Source: an uncultured Lachnospiraceae bacterium (GTDB taxonomy: Bacteria; Bacillota; Clostridia; Lachnospirales; Lachnospiraceae). From it: a stretch of DNA of 64,000 nt. The position numbers were made by a program, and so were the translations under genes. Positions 8,049 to 16,944 of this stretch are shown here, piece by piece. A model generated the notes under the pieces. That model worked only from the letters and a program-made list of their open reading frames with translations, was not told the DNA's origin and made no database searches. The stretch lies in assembly GCA_910577785.1 (NCBI GenBank), contig CAJTNT010000014.1, positions 22,178 to 86,177 on the forward strand, given 5' to 3'. Numbering within the stretch: the stretch's first letter is position 1; each line of letters opens with the position of its first letter.

Positions 8049-9043
8049 AGGTGAAATGGGTAAAGGTAAAAGACGGAAATGCCTATACAAGCGACATAAC
8101 CCAGGCCGTGGCAAAGGTATCCTGGGGAGGCTCCGTGTCACAGGCGGCACGGACAGCGGAGATAGAGGTAATCAGCGCGCCGGATGACGTGAATATAAAA
8201 AACCTGAAGCTGAACATCGGCGCGGGGCATGTGATTAAGCTATACGAGGGCGGCGGCCTGATCTTCTACGGGGAGGTACAGAGCGCCAGGAAAATAGGCG
8301 AGGCAGGAACCGTGGCATATACCTGCTATGACCTGCTGAACCACCTGCTTAAAAGCACCTGCAGCTACAACTTCTCCAACACGACGGCGGAGAGGATAGC
8401 AAGAAAGGTGTGCGCCGACCTGGGGATCAAAGCTGGGGGCATCGTGGCGACAAAAGCAGAAATAAAAAAGATGATCATAGACGGCGACACGCCCTATGAC
8501 GCCATCATGAAGGCCTATACGAAAGCATCGAAGAAAACCGGGAAAAAGTACATCTGCCGCATGGACGGAGCCAAGCTGTCAGTCGAGGAAAAAGGGAAGC
8601 GGGTGAAGGGCTTCGTGCTGGCGGAGGGATACAACATAACCAGCGCAGAGTACGAGGAAACAATAGAGAACATGGTAAACGTGGTGAAAATCTATGATGA
8701 GAAAGGGGCGCAGGTCGGGGAGGTAAGGAACGATAAATGGGCAGGGAAATACGGCATTTACCAGAAGGCCTATAAAAAGGAAAAAGGGATAAACGCAAAA
8801 GCGGCAGCCAAAAGTCTGCTGCAGGGCATAGAGAAGCATGTGACGGTCGGGGCGGCAGACGGGGATCTGAAGTGCATCGCAGGCAACGGCGTGGAAGTCT
8901 ATGACAGGGCAACCGGATTAAATGGCTTATTCTGGATTGACAGCGACACCCACACATGGGAGAACGGCACGCACATGATGAGCCTGGAATTAAATTTTAA
9001 GAATATCATGGACAGCAAGGAATACGAGGAAAAGGAAGGATAG
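8045..9043 (+). CDS. Baseplate hub protein (XkdQ / gpD-like)
   Basis: The 332-residue protein fits XkdQ/YqbQ hub proteins, related to gpD of P2 and gp27 of T4. Visible features are an N-terminal beta domain (SDITQAVAKVSWGGSVSQAARTAEIEV), a central segment AERIARKVCADLGIKAG, and a C-terminal barrel ending FWIDSDTHTWENGTHMMSLELNF. The hub forms the centre of the baseplate and holds the spike. It overlaps the LysM gene by 4 nt (ATGA), which implies coupled translation. Confidence 0.8.
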   Translation: MKVKWVKVKDGNAYTSDITQAVAKVSWGGSVSQAARTAEIEVISAPDDVNIKNLKLNIGAGHVIKLYEGGGLIFYGEVQSARKIGEAGTVAYTCYDLLNHLLKSTCSYNFSNTTAERIARKVCADLGIKAGGIVATKAEIKKMIIDGDTPYDAIMKAYTKASKKTGKKYICRMDGAKLSVEEKGKRVKGFVLAEGYNITSAEYEETIENMVNVVKIYDEKGAQVGEVRNDKWAGKYGIYQKAYKKEKGINAKAAAKSLLQGIEKHVTVGAADGDLKCIAGNGVEVYDRATGLNGLFWIDSDTHTWENGTHMMSLELNFKNIMDSKEYEEKEG

Positions 9044-9058
9044 GGAGGTGGCGCAGGG

Positions 9059-9334
9059 ATGAACAGCCCATATGAGGAAATACTGGGCATGATGAGGGAT
9101 GAGGGGAAAAAGGACAATCCCTCGCCGATCCAGATCGGGATGATGACCGGCGCGGAGAGCTGCAGGATCGGCAGGCTGGAACTGTCGGGCAGCGACCTGC
9201 TCATGGCCGAACACCTGAAAACAGGGTACCAGAAGGATAAAAACACGTTTGCCGCGCCGCTGAAGGAAGGCGACAAGGTGGCCATTTACCGTATCAGCGA
9301 CGAGCTGTATATCATCTTAGAAAGGCTGGTGTAA
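9059..9334 (+). CDS. DUF2577 baseplate-associated protein (XkdR-like)
   Basis: The 91-residue protein has the typical DUF2577 pattern: MNSPYEEILGMMRDEGK at the N-terminus, PSPIQIG, and a C-terminal beta segment GDKVAIYRISDELYIILERLV. In PBSX-like phages this gene follows the hub gene and is thought to be an OB-fold spike or hub accessory. GGGAGGTGG precedes the start. The next gene begins 4 nt after the stop, so these baseplate genes form one transcription unit. Confidence 0.75.
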   Translation: MNSPYEEILGMMRDEGKKDNPSPIQIGMMTGAESCRIGRLELSGSDLLMAEHLKTGYQKDKNTFAAPLKEGDKVAIYRISDELYIILERLV

Positions 9335-9337
9335 GGG

Positions 9338-9769
9338 ATGGAGCTGCTGCCAACATATATTGAGGATGATGAGGAACTGGACGGCCTGGAAGAAGAGGAA
9401 AGGGCGCCGAAAGAATACGGCATAGACTTTAAGACCGGGCAGCTGACCGGGGAAATCGTGGAGGGGAAGGAGGCCATAAAGGTCTGGATATGGCTTGCCC
9501 TGCAGACCCCGCGCTACAGGCACTATATCTATACATGGGATTATGGGAGCGAGGCCGGGGACCTCATAGGGCAGGGCTACTCAGAAGAGTACACGGAGGC
9601 AGAGGCACAGTGGATGGTGGAGGACTGCCTGCTTGTGAACGAGGCCATAGAGGGCATATCGGACTTCAGCACCAGCATAGAGGGAAGCACCCTGTCCATA
9701 TCATTCGTGGCCAACACCATATATGGGGACGTAAGTTTCCAAGGCCAGGAGGCCGTGAGGGCGGCATGA
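9338..9769 (+). CDS. DUF2634 baseplate wedge protein (XkdS / gp25-like)
   Basis: The 143-residue protein contains the DUF2634 hallmark YGIDFKTGQLTGEIVEGKEAIKVWIWLALQTPRYRHYIYTWDYG with the C-terminal ISFVANTIYG. This family corresponds to XkdS and, more remotely, to the gp25-like wedge component that links hub to sheath initiation. An acidic N-terminal tail of 25 residues precedes the domain. It starts 4 nt after the DUF2577 stop and ends 17 nt before baseplate J. Confidence 0.8.
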   Translation: MELLPTYIEDDEELDGLEEEERAPKEYGIDFKTGQLTGEIVEGKEAIKVWIWLALQTPRYRHYIYTWDYGSEAGDLIGQGYSEEYTEAEAQWMVEDCLLVNEAIEGISDFSTSIEGSTLSISFVANTIYGDVSFQGQEAVRAA

Positions 9770-9785
9770 GGAGGGAATATGGAAT

Positions 9786-10853
9786 ATGCTATTTGAAGAC
9801 AGGACACTGGAAAATATACTGTCTGACCTGAAAGGCACGGTTGGCAGCGGCATAAGCACGGATGAGGGGACGCTGATAGACCATGCCTTCCGGGGCGCGG
9901 CGGCGGAGCTTGAGAAGGCGTACATAGAGTTAAGCCTGGTCGACCAGAACGGTTATGCAGAGACAGCAGACAGGGAACACCTGATATTGAGGGCAAAGGA
10001 AAGGGGCATAGAGCCATTTGCGGCATCCAATGCCATATGGAAGGCAAGCCTCAATGCCGGAGCCGGGCTGGGCGTGCGCTTTTCGGCAGGGGAACTGACA
10101 TATATCTGCACAGAGGTAATGGGGGACGGGAAGTGCCGACTCATGTGCGAGCAGGCAGGGGCAAGGGGGAACATAAGGCAGGAAGGCCTTGCCCCCATTG
10201 AGTACACGGAAGGGTTTGAAAGCGGGGAGCTGGAAGAGCTCCTGGTACCGGCGCGGGATGAGGAAGGGACAGAGGACTTCCGCGCACGGTATACCTCCAT
10301 TGTGGCGGCGGCACAGGCATTTGGCGGGAACCGCGCACAGTACAAGGCCATGATGCATGGGATTGAGGGGGTCGGGGCCTGCAAGCTGTACCGCGTGACG
10401 CAGGGCGATAGGAGGATAAAAATCTATTTCCTGGACAGCACATACAGGACGCCTAGCAGCGAGCTGGTAAGGGACGTGCAGGAAACCGTTGACCCATCCG
10501 GGAAACAGGGGGAAGGGGAAGGTGAGGCGGCCATGTTCCATGTCGTGGACATCTGCCCATGCGCGTCTAAGACAGTAAACATTGAGGCAGAGATAACGGC
10601 AGGCAGCGGGCAGGCATGGGAGGACCTGCTGCCCAAGGCACAGGAGAAAGTGGACGGCTATTTCCTTGAGCTGGCAAAAGGCTGGGAAGACGGGGGGCAG
10701 ATAGTGGTAAGGGTATTAAGGGTAAACGCGGCAATTGCAAGCATTGACGGGATTGTGGACGTGCAAGGCACCATGCTGAACGGGAAAAGCGGTAACTTGA
10801 CCCTGGACCCAAACGAAGTCCCAGTAAGGGGTGAGATCACATGCAGGAACTGA
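9786..10853 (+). CDS. Baseplate J family protein (XkdT)
   Basis: The 355-residue protein has the order expected for baseplate J: N-terminal helix TLIDHAFRGAAAELEKAY, the signature AETADREHLILRAKERGI, a beta-rich middle, then the EDFRARYTSIVAAAQAFGGNRAQYKAMMHGIEGVGACKLYRV segment and a C-terminal GEITCRN. J-type proteins build the wedges of contractile baseplates. The start ATG follows GAGGAGGGA. Its 3' end overlaps the next gene by 13 nt. Confidence 0.85.
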   Translation: MLFEDRTLENILSDLKGTVGSGISTDEGTLIDHAFRGAAAELEKAYIELSLVDQNGYAETADREHLILRAKERGIEPFAASNAIWKASLNAGAGLGVRFSAGELTYICTEVMGDGKCRLMCEQAGARGNIRQEGLAPIEYTEGFESGELEELLVPARDEEGTEDFRARYTSIVAAAQAFGGNRAQYKAMMHGIEGVGACKLYRVTQGDRRIKIYFLDSTYRTPSSELVRDVQETVDPSGKQGEGEGEAAMFHVVDICPCASKTVNIEAEITAGSGQAWEDLLPKAQEKVDGYFLELAKGWEDGGQIVVRVLRVNAAIASIDGIVDVQGTMLNGKSGNLTLDPNEVPVRGEITCRN

Positions 10854-11365
10854 TACTGAACCATTACCCGCAGGTAATAAAGAAGATGAGGGAAATACAG
10901 GAGATTGCGAAGGGGGAGGACATAGAGTTCCAGAAGCTGGATGTGGCAATAAAGCGGGCGTCACAGAACATGTTCGTGGCCACGGCGGATGAGGCAGGAC
11001 TGGAACGGCTTGAGGGGCTGCTGGGCATCACGCCAAATACATCACAGGGAATTGAGGACAGGAGGCTATACATACTCTCCATGATGAACCGCAGGCGGAT
11101 GGGCATGTCCGAGCTGAGGCAGATGCTGTCCGCATACTCGGAAGACATCACGTTGGTCATAGAGGAAGACAGCAGTGCTTTGTCGGTGACCGTAGGGGAC
11201 GGCGCAAGGCACATACAGGCAATACACGACATTTTAGAAGAGATGATCCCGCTACAGGTATATATACGGTATAAGCTGAAAGTAAGCCAGATGTACCTGG
11301 ACGGCACGGGAAGGCTGGACGGCAGCAGCCTCCTGGGGGGAGAGACGAAGGAATGGGAAGGGTAA
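10841..11365 (+). CDS. YmfQ / DUF2313 tail protein (XkdU-like)
   Basis: The 174-residue protein carries the YmfQ-type layout: a helical N-terminus with YPQVIKKMREIQEIAKGEDIEFQKLD, then LERLEGLLGI and EDRRLYILSMMNRRRMG, and a short beta end. It follows baseplate J, as XkdU does, and is probably the last wedge component connecting to fibres. It overlaps the J gene by 13 nt. The fibre gene starts 28 nt downstream after AGGAGGGG. Confidence 0.75.
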   Translation: MQELILNHYPQVIKKMREIQEIAKGEDIEFQKLDVAIKRASQNMFVATADEAGLERLEGLLGITPNTSQGIEDRRLYILSMMNRRRMGMSELRQMLSAYSEDITLVIEEDSSALSVTVGDGARHIQAIHDILEEMIPLQVYIRYKLKVSQMYLDGTGRLDGSSLLGGETKEWEG

Positions 11366-11393
11366 GGGGACAGGATGACATAAGGAGGGGAAA

Positions 11394-14393
11394 ATGGCAA
11401 ATTTCCAGATACCAGGGGAGCCTGGGTACACAGAAGAAATTAGAAAATTTGAGACGACAGACCCGGCGCATGCGGATCTGTTCAATGAGGCCTTCCAGAA
11501 GCTGGTTGAAAATGACGCATACTTAAAGAGGAAAAAGCAGGACACCATGGCAGTGGACAGCTCCCTTTCTGGCACAAGCACAAACCCTGTCCAGAACAAA
11601 GCCGTGAAGGCCGCCCTGGACGGGAAATCAAGCACGGGGCATACACACGCTGCCGCCACCACCACGGCTGCGGGCTTCCTGTCGGCCGCGGACAAGCGGA
11701 AGCTGAACGGCGTAGATGAGAATGCGAACAACTACACGCACCCATCCACGCACCCGGCCACCATGATAAGCCAGGACACAACGCATCGGTTCGTCACAGA
11801 TGCGGAGAAGCAGGCCTGGGATGCCCTGTATGCGCAGCTGGTCGCATACACAGATGGGGCAATCGCCGACCTTATAGGCGGTGCGCCTGCCACTCTGGAT
11901 ACGCTCAAGGAAATTGCAGATGCCATTGCGGAAAATAGGGATGTAGAACAGGCCTTGAATGAGGCGATTGGCAAGAAGGCGAGCCAGGCGGAGCTGGACA
12001 CCCATACAGGAAACAATATAATACACGTCACTGCCACGGACAAGCAGGGCTGGAACAAAGATATTGCGGAAAGGGAAGTGGCGTTCACCCAGGCGGCCAC
12101 CAGGGCAAACATTGTTTCTAGGGAGAAGGTAAAAGTCCTTTTGGGGAAGATCAGGAAATGGTTTGCGGACATGAAGGCGGTTGCCTTCACAGGCAGCTAT
12201 ACGGACCTTATAAATAAGCCAGAGATACCAAGCGCTGTCAGGGTCAAGGGGGATGCCGAGAAAGACTACCGGGTTGGGGACGTGAACCTCACGGCTGAGA
12301 ATATCGGCGCGGCTGCGGAGGATGGAAGCAATGCAGGCAAGTTTGTCCTCAAAAAACAGGGGGGCAGTCCTGGCTGGGATACAGCATATAGAGATTTGGC
12401 GGATTATTGTTCCTATGGCGCGACACCGAAATATTACCGTATTAAATTGCCAGGCATTCAGACAGTAGGGATAATGCTGTACATGGAGCTTTCGTTCCGG
12501 CAGAGCCAAACTGAAGGCATGGGCGGGAAGCTGATGGTGGCAGCCAGGCATACCTCCGTGGCCCCATACACCTGGCAGAATATAAGATGCGCTGTTTCCG
12601 GGACGCTCGGGGATAATATTGGGGTGTTTGCAAGCGACGGCATGTACTTTTATATTTCGGGCGGAAACTCATATTCAGGCATTTCAGTGGACAGGATCCT
12701 GGCAGGCGATACGGCCAGGTACCATGACCTGTCAGGCGTGGAGATTGACACTGTGGACTCGCTGCCCGAAACATACCAGACTGCGGCAGTGGAATATACG
12801 GTCAGCAAGGCCTACCTAGATAGCCATTTCGTTCCTGACTATATAAGTATTAAGGTAACAGAATTCATGGGTGGCATAGGGTGGAAGAAGATAGCCGTAA
12901 TTAATGCCGGAAGCGTTGTTCTTGAATCCTGCACGGTCACTATACGCAGGGGATTTTCCTATAACCAAGATGAAACACATAAGATAGACTTCATATGTGC
13001 CAGGAATAAGAAAGGGTTTGCGCCAATATATGACATGGCAAGCACGCACCTAATAACAAAAATTAGGTGCGTGGAAAATGCAGATGGGAAATGCTACTTA
13101 GAAGTTTATTATGGTGGGACAATGAATAATATTGTGGAAATCATAGTGACATACGCGTCAAACTCTTACAAAATGGGCACCGGGGTAATCAAAACGTACA
13201 ATTGGAAAGCGATGGACATAGAAGATGACACAGAGACCCCAGGCTCTGGTACGGTCACAGCAACTTATGATATGCCTGCAAATTTCAACACAACGATGCT
13301 TGCTATGGCGGACGGAAGTAATGTCAATGGCGTATGGGAGGGGCTGGCCGCAGGCTCTGCCTTAGGGAAATTTGACAATACTAACGGAGACTTAGGCCGG
13401 AAGCCCCCATCCTATATAGGGGACGGAAGGGCCAGGTTCCGCATGATGCGTGGCTTTAAAGGGTTGGATGACCCGCCTGGTTATATGGACTGCCTTCTGA
13501 TGAACACCTATAGGGACAGCACGCAAAAATATGCGACGGCTTTGGGGATCTTAAAAAAAGAAGGCTGCCCGAGGGCATATATTGCAGTCGGGGATGCGTC
13601 AGCTGAAAGGTGGAACGCCCAGGCAGAGCTGGTTACCACGGCAAACATAAGCACGGTTGGGATTGCCCGGGCAGATGAAGCCATGGGGAGGCGCATCATC
13701 CCGGATACTGCGGATAAAAATTTCAGCCTCCTGGCAGCGGCTGGGATGTATGGGGTAAGCGGGGCCGGCGGGAAGGTATCCGGCGCCCCGGTCATGGATG
13801 GATATGGATCCCTGAACTGGTCAATAGCCACCCTGGACTGTGGCAGGGGCAAGAAGCTGCAGGCTGCGGCTGCAATGTACGATAGGGCCGATGATAAAAA
13901 ACCCGCAGGGGTCTGGCTTAGGGAGTTAGGCCATGGGTCATGGTTCCGCATAGACGCACTGGGCGCATACAGGGCGCTTGACGTGTTCAGCGGGGATATT
14001 GAGTTAGACGAAACGGGAAGCCAGTTTGCATGGGCTGACGCCACAGATGGGTTTGGCGGGAATTACCTTAAATCCATGGGAGGGGACGGGGAAAGCCAGA
14101 CGAAGTTCATGCATCTGCGGACATACGGGTATGCCAGCGACCTGCCAGGGACGAAATTTACCTTTGTTACGGAGCATGTCATCACTATTACGGAAAATGA
14201 CTATGGATTAGATACAGATGCAGCTGTAGGTGCGCCGGTCATGGCCGGGGGGAGAAATTTTGGGGGCATAGAATACTGTGGGACTACAGGAAATACCTTA
14301 AACGGTATTGCACTAGCGGCAAAGAAGTTTGGCGACCAGATGGATGCTGCCAGCATCCATGTGACCAAGGTGGAGTTTCTTTATTCAGCGTAA
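11394..14393 (+). CDS. Tail fibre / receptor-binding protein
   Basis: The 999-residue protein follows the baseplate genes and has fibre features. The N-terminus (FQIPGEPGYTEEIRKFETTDPAHADLFNEAFQKLVEND) is an attachment domain. Next come collar-like repeats with NPVQNKAVKAALDGK, GHTHAAATTTAAGFLSAADKRKLNGVDENANNYTHPSTHP and VTDAEKQAWDAL, followed by YRVGDVNLTAENIGAAAEDGS. The C-terminal two thirds are unique beta-rich sequence. The 12840-13200 stretch is clearly more AT-rich, which fits exchange of receptor-binding modules. No separate fibre chaperone gene is seen after it. Confidence 0.8.
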   Translation: MANFQIPGEPGYTEEIRKFETTDPAHADLFNEAFQKLVENDAYLKRKKQDTMAVDSSLSGTSTNPVQNKAVKAALDGKSSTGHTHAAATTTAAGFLSAADKRKLNGVDENANNYTHPSTHPATMISQDTTHRFVTDAEKQAWDALYAQLVAYTDGAIADLIGGAPATLDTLKEIADAIAENRDVEQALNEAIGKKASQAELDTHTGNNIIHVTATDKQGWNKDIAEREVAFTQAATRANIVSREKVKVLLGKIRKWFADMKAVAFTGSYTDLINKPEIPSAVRVKGDAEKDYRVGDVNLTAENIGAAAEDGSNAGKFVLKKQGGSPGWDTAYRDLADYCSYGATPKYYRIKLPGIQTVGIMLYMELSFRQSQTEGMGGKLMVAARHTSVAPYTWQNIRCAVSGTLGDNIGVFASDGMYFYISGGNSYSGISVDRILAGDTARYHDLSGVEIDTVDSLPETYQTAAVEYTVSKAYLDSHFVPDYISIKVTEFMGGIGWKKIAVINAGSVVLESCTVTIRRGFSYNQDETHKIDFICARNKKGFAPIYDMASTHLITKIRCVENADGKCYLEVYYGGTMNNIVEIIVTYASNSYKMGTGVIKTYNWKAMDIEDDTETPGSGTVTATYDMPANFNTTMLAMADGSNVNGVWEGLAAGSALGKFDNTNGDLGRKPPSYIGDGRARFRMMRGFKGLDDPPGYMDCLLMNTYRDSTQKYATALGILKKEGCPRAYIAVGDASAERWNAQAELVTTANISTVGIARADEAMGRRIIPDTADKNFSLLAAAGMYGVSGAGGKVSGAPVMDGYGSLNWSIATLDCGRGKKLQAAAAMYDRADDKKPAGVWLRELGHGSWFRIDALGAYRALDVFSGDIELDETGSQFAWADATDGFGGNYLKSMGGDGESQTKFMHLRTYGYASDLPGTKFTFVTEHVITITENDYGLDTDAAVGAPVMAGGRNFGGIEYCGTTGNTLNGIALAAKKFGDQMDAASIHVTKVEFLYSA

Positions 14394-14548
14394 ATTTATT
14401 TAGCCCAAAGCCAAGCCATTGGGCTGGCAGGCTCTGGCCCCGGCCTATATCCCTGCACAGGAGGGGGGGTAATGGGGAGGGGGAGCAAAAAAATGTGAAA
14501 TTTCTAAGCTAGGCAGGCTAAAATAGGGAAAGAAAGGATGGTATTTAC

Positions 14549-14980
14549 ATGAAAGCTGGGATTTTATCTGCAATAGGGGTTTTTGGTGGCGCAGTCGCGT
14601 CGCTGTTTGGCGGCTTTGACGCCGCCCTGGAGACGCTGCTGATCTTTATGGGGGCGGACTACATAACAGGCCTCATCGTTGCTGGGATATTCCACAGGAG
14701 CGAGAAGACAAGCAGCGGGGCGCTGGAGAGCCGCGCCGGGTGGAAGGGGCTCTGCCGGAAGGGCGTCACGCTCCTGGTTGTGCTGGTGGCATGCCGCCTG
14801 GACCTTATGCTGGGCAGCAGCTTCATCCGGGATGCGGCAGTGATTGCGTTCATAGCCAACGAGGCCATATCCATCGTTGAGAACGCCGGGCTTATGGGCA
14901 TACCGCTGCCCATGCCCGTCCTGAAGGCGATTGACGTATTGAAGAATAAATCGGAAAGTGGGGATAAAACAAGTGGTTAA
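14549..14980 (+). CDS. Phage holin (toxin-secretion/lysis family)
   Basis: The 143-residue protein has hydrophobic segments at about residues 5-22, 28-46 and 72-105, and the family motif LIFMGADYITGLIVAGIFHRSEKTSSGALESRAGWKGL seen in phi105/TcdE-type holins. Holins make the membrane lesions that release the endolysin. The gene is between fibre and endolysin, as expected for a lysis cassette. It has its own ribosome site (AAGAAAGGATGG region) and overlaps the next small frame by 8 nt. Confidence 0.85.
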   Translation: MKAGILSAIGVFGGAVASLFGGFDAALETLLIFMGADYITGLIVAGIFHRSEKTSSGALESRAGWKGLCRKGVTLLVVLVACRLDLMLGSSFIRDAAVIAFIANEAISIVENAGLMGIPLPMPVLKAIDVLKNKSESGDKTSG

Positions 14981-15131
14981 GATTGTATTTAAAAATGGCT
15001 GTGTCGTGAAATGGAAGGAAAAGGAATATACTGACTATAAGTATGACGGGAAATGCTTTATCTTAATCAAAAAAGGGAAATGGGCTGCATTTTATAATAT
15101 GGATAGTGTCGTTTCCATCATAGTAAAATAA
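14973..15131 (+). CDS. Small phage protein of unknown function in lysis cassette
   Basis: A 52-codon frame starts at GTG 14973 inside the holin stop region and ends at TAA 15129-15131, 16 nt before the endolysin. The predicted peptide is Lys-rich with alternating hydrophobics (VVKIVFKNGCVVKWKEKEY at the start, FYNMDSVVSIIVK at the end) and looks like a small beta-barrel or SH3-like fold. Its packing between holin and endolysin supports it being real. No family recognised. Confidence 0.55.
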   Translation: MVKIVFKNGCVVKWKEKEYTDYKYDGKCFILIKKGKWAAFYNMDSVVSIIVK

Positions 15132-15147
15132 AAAGGGAGGGAACCTT

Positions 15148-15969
15148 ATGATTTCAAACTGTGGGCATGACGAGCGGGGAAAGTACTCTGGCGGGGCAGC
15201 AGGCGACCAGACAGGCACGGAATGGGCGGTCATCAAGTGGTACAGCAGGCCATGGAAGTGCGTGCTACGGCATCCGGATAAAAAAGTACGGGGCATGATT
15301 GCACGGATGGCAAAGGCGGCAGCAGAAAATAATTTAGTCGGTTATGACCAGGCACAGCGTTACACGTTTTGGGAACACCTGAAAGCATCTGGCTATGACC
15401 CGGCCAAGATTACGGTAAAGTGCGAGGCGGACTGCAGCTCAGGGGTGGCGGCAATCGTGAAGGCCGTGGGCTGCCGCCTGGGGATCCAAAAGCTGAAAGA
15501 TGTGAGTATCTATTGTTACACTGGCAATCTGCGGGCAGCTTTAAGGGCAGCGGGATTTAAAGTGTTGACAAGTAACAAATATCTGACATCGGATGCGTAT
15601 TTGCTTGAGGGCGATGTGCTGCTGAATGACGGGGCGCATACGGCGATAAACGTGATGAATGGCTCAAAGGCAGCGGATTCCACAGTAACATCACAAAACG
15701 GCGTAGAAGTTGACGTCAAAATTGACGCAGCGCAGAAATTTAACAAGGGGCTTGCAGGCACATACAAGGTCACGGCATCCGCGCTGAACCTGAGGGCGGG
15801 GGCCGGAGCTGACAAGGCATTCCTCACAGAAATGCCGAAAGGCTCAAAGGCAAAGTGCTATGGGTATTACACGGATGTGTCCGGGACAAAGTGGCTTTAT
15901 GTAGAGGCGGCAGTAGCTGGTAAGAGGTATACAGGTTTTGCCAGCAGCAGATATCTTGCCAAACAATAA
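15148..15969 (+). CDS. Phage endolysin with C-terminal SH3b domain
   Basis: The 273-residue protein begins MISNCGHDERGKYSGGAAGDQTGTEW, a pattern common in Clostridia phage lysins of the cysteine peptidase/amidase type. The likely catalytic Cys is in CEADCSSGVAAI (about residues 92-97) and the likely His in NDGAHTAINV (about residue 165). A bacterial SH3 domain follows from about residue 207 (VTASALNLRAGAGADKAFLTEMPKGSKAKCYG). No signal peptide is seen, so release depends on the holin. AAAAGGGAGG precedes the start. Confidence 0.85.
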   Translation: MISNCGHDERGKYSGGAAGDQTGTEWAVIKWYSRPWKCVLRHPDKKVRGMIARMAKAAAENNLVGYDQAQRYTFWEHLKASGYDPAKITVKCEADCSSGVAAIVKAVGCRLGIQKLKDVSIYCYTGNLRAALRAAGFKVLTSNKYLTSDAYLLEGDVLLNDGAHTAINVMNGSKAADSTVTSQNGVEVDVKIDAAQKFNKGLAGTYKVTASALNLRAGAGADKAFLTEMPKGSKAKCYGYYTDVSGTKWLYVEAAVAGKRYTGFASSRYLAKQ

Positions 15970-16090
15970 GCGAAGTGGCATATTGGCCTTATCCATCCCG
16001 AAAATTCACTTTCTCCCCCTTGATATTTTTATTCTTTTTATTTATAATCGCTGTAGGGATAGAAGTGTTTGGATAGGAAATAGTTGCATG

Positions 16091-16110
16091 ATGTCCGCAA
16101 AATGTCCGCA
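16091..16110 (+). repeat. Two direct 9-mers near the prophage end
   Basis: The 9-mer ATGTCCGCA occurs at 16091-16099 and again at 16102-16110, about 35 nt before the tRNA fragment. Short direct repeats flanking an attachment core are commonly arm-type binding sites for tyrosine integrases. That role is inferred from position only. Confidence 0.4.
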
Positions 16111-16144
16111 TACCATGCCAAAACATTGAAAAACGCTAGCGATA

Positions 16145-16194
16145 CAACTTGACTTTTAATCAAGTTGTCCGGGGTTCGAATCCCCGATGTCTCA
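16145..16194 (+). other. Prophage attachment site attR: 3' fragment of tRNA-Lys(UUU)
   Basis: The sequence contains an anticodon arm (CTTGA 16148-16152, loop with TTT at 16155-16157, TCAAG 16160-16164), a T arm (CGGGG 16170-16174, TTCGAAT, CCCCG 16182-16186), a 3' acceptor strand ATGTCTC and discriminator A at 16194. The 5' acceptor strand GAGACAT and the D arm are absent upstream. This is therefore a duplicated tRNA 3' half, the usual scar at the lysis-gene end of a prophage integrated into a tRNA gene. The intact tRNA-Lys should lie left of the window. Confidence 0.8.
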
Positions 16195-16229
16195 TTGTGG
16201 AAAGCCTTTAAAATGGGCATTTCCGAGAG

Positions 16230-16260
16230 AAAAGCACTCCAATAAATGGGGTGCTTTTTA
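16230..16260 (+). terminator. Terminator behind the tRNA-Lys fragment
   Basis: AAAAGCACTCC (16230-16240) pairs with GGGGTGCTTTT (16248-16258), with one G-T pair and a 7-nt loop, and is followed by T. It is probably the original tRNA terminator, left on this side of the prophage. It could work in both directions. Confidence 0.75.
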
Positions 16261-16362
16261 TGTTTGGCTAATATTTGGCTAACAGGGCACGGAATCAATG
16301 GGCTGCCCCCTTTCTCCTCGCAGGTAACATGGGTGAAATGTGATCTATCAAAAAAATTCTAA

Positions 16363-16391
16363 TTGACAAACCCGCCATTGCCATGTATAAT
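16363..16391 (+). promoter_or_regulatory. Sigma-A promoter of yceD-rpmF
   Basis: A perfect TTGACA (16363-16368) and a perfect TATAAT (16386-16391) are separated by 17 nt, 27 nt upstream of the yceD ATG. This is a strong housekeeping promoter, as expected for a ribosomal-protein operon. Confidence 0.9.
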
Positions 16392-16417
16392 ATACCAGGT
16401 ATGGATAGGAGACTGTC

Positions 16418-16939
16418 ATGAAAGTAGAGTTAGCAGATTTGATTTCCTGTGAAGACCAGGAGATGTCAAGGCAGGTGGAGATTACGCTTACATCCTTTGA
16501 TTCGAGGCTGGGGCGGTTCCCCATCGTGAAGAAAGAGCCATTTGCCATACGGTTTGCCAATGAGGGCAATCGGCGGTTATTGATACAGGGAGAGGCGGAG
16601 CTTACCATTGCAATTCCATGTGACCGGTGCCTAGAGATGACAGACCAGGCATTTCACCTGAACATTGATAAGGAGATTGACCTTACGGGTGAGAAGGAAG
16701 AGATGCGCCTGGAGGAAATGGACTTCATGGCAGGGACGAGCCTGGATGTGGATCAGCTTTTGTTTGGAGAGATTCTGGTGAGCTGGCCGATGAAGGTTCT
16801 GTGCAGGGAGGATTGCAAGGGCATCTGCAGAAGATGCGGGGCGAACCTGAACCTGGCAGAGTGTCAATGCCCCCAGGCAGAACTGGATCCAAGAATGGCG
16901 GCAATCCAGGATATTTTTAACAAATTTAAGGAGGTGTGA
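16418..16939 (+). CDS. yceD: YceD family protein (DUF177)
   Basis: The 173-residue protein has the DUF177 signature in its C-terminal half: ILVSWPMKVLCREDCKGICRRCGANLN, with Cys pairs that may bind zinc, and LDPRMAAIQDIFNKFKEV at the end. A CDRCLEM motif lies near residue 70. The family is linked to large-subunit rRNA metabolism and is nearly always encoded directly before rpmF, as here. It is driven by the perfect promoter at 16363-16391. The L32 ribosome site lies inside its last codons. Confidence 0.9.
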   Translation: MKVELADLISCEDQEMSRQVEITLTSFDSRLGRFPIVKKEPFAIRFANEGNRRLLIQGEAELTIAIPCDRCLEMTDQAFHLNIDKEIDLTGEKEEMRLEEMDFMAGTSLDVDQLLFGEILVSWPMKVLCREDCKGICRRCGANLNLAECQCPQAELDPRMAAIQDIFNKFKEV

Positions 16940-16944
16940 TTACA

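Noticed and set aside
16120..16194. Complete tRNA-Lys gene
   Set aside because: The 5' acceptor strand and the D arm do not match; only the 3' half is present.
16038..16298. Minus-strand open frame through the tRNA fragment
   Set aside because: It contains the SGIRTPDN stretch that arises from translating tRNA genes backwards; not a gene.
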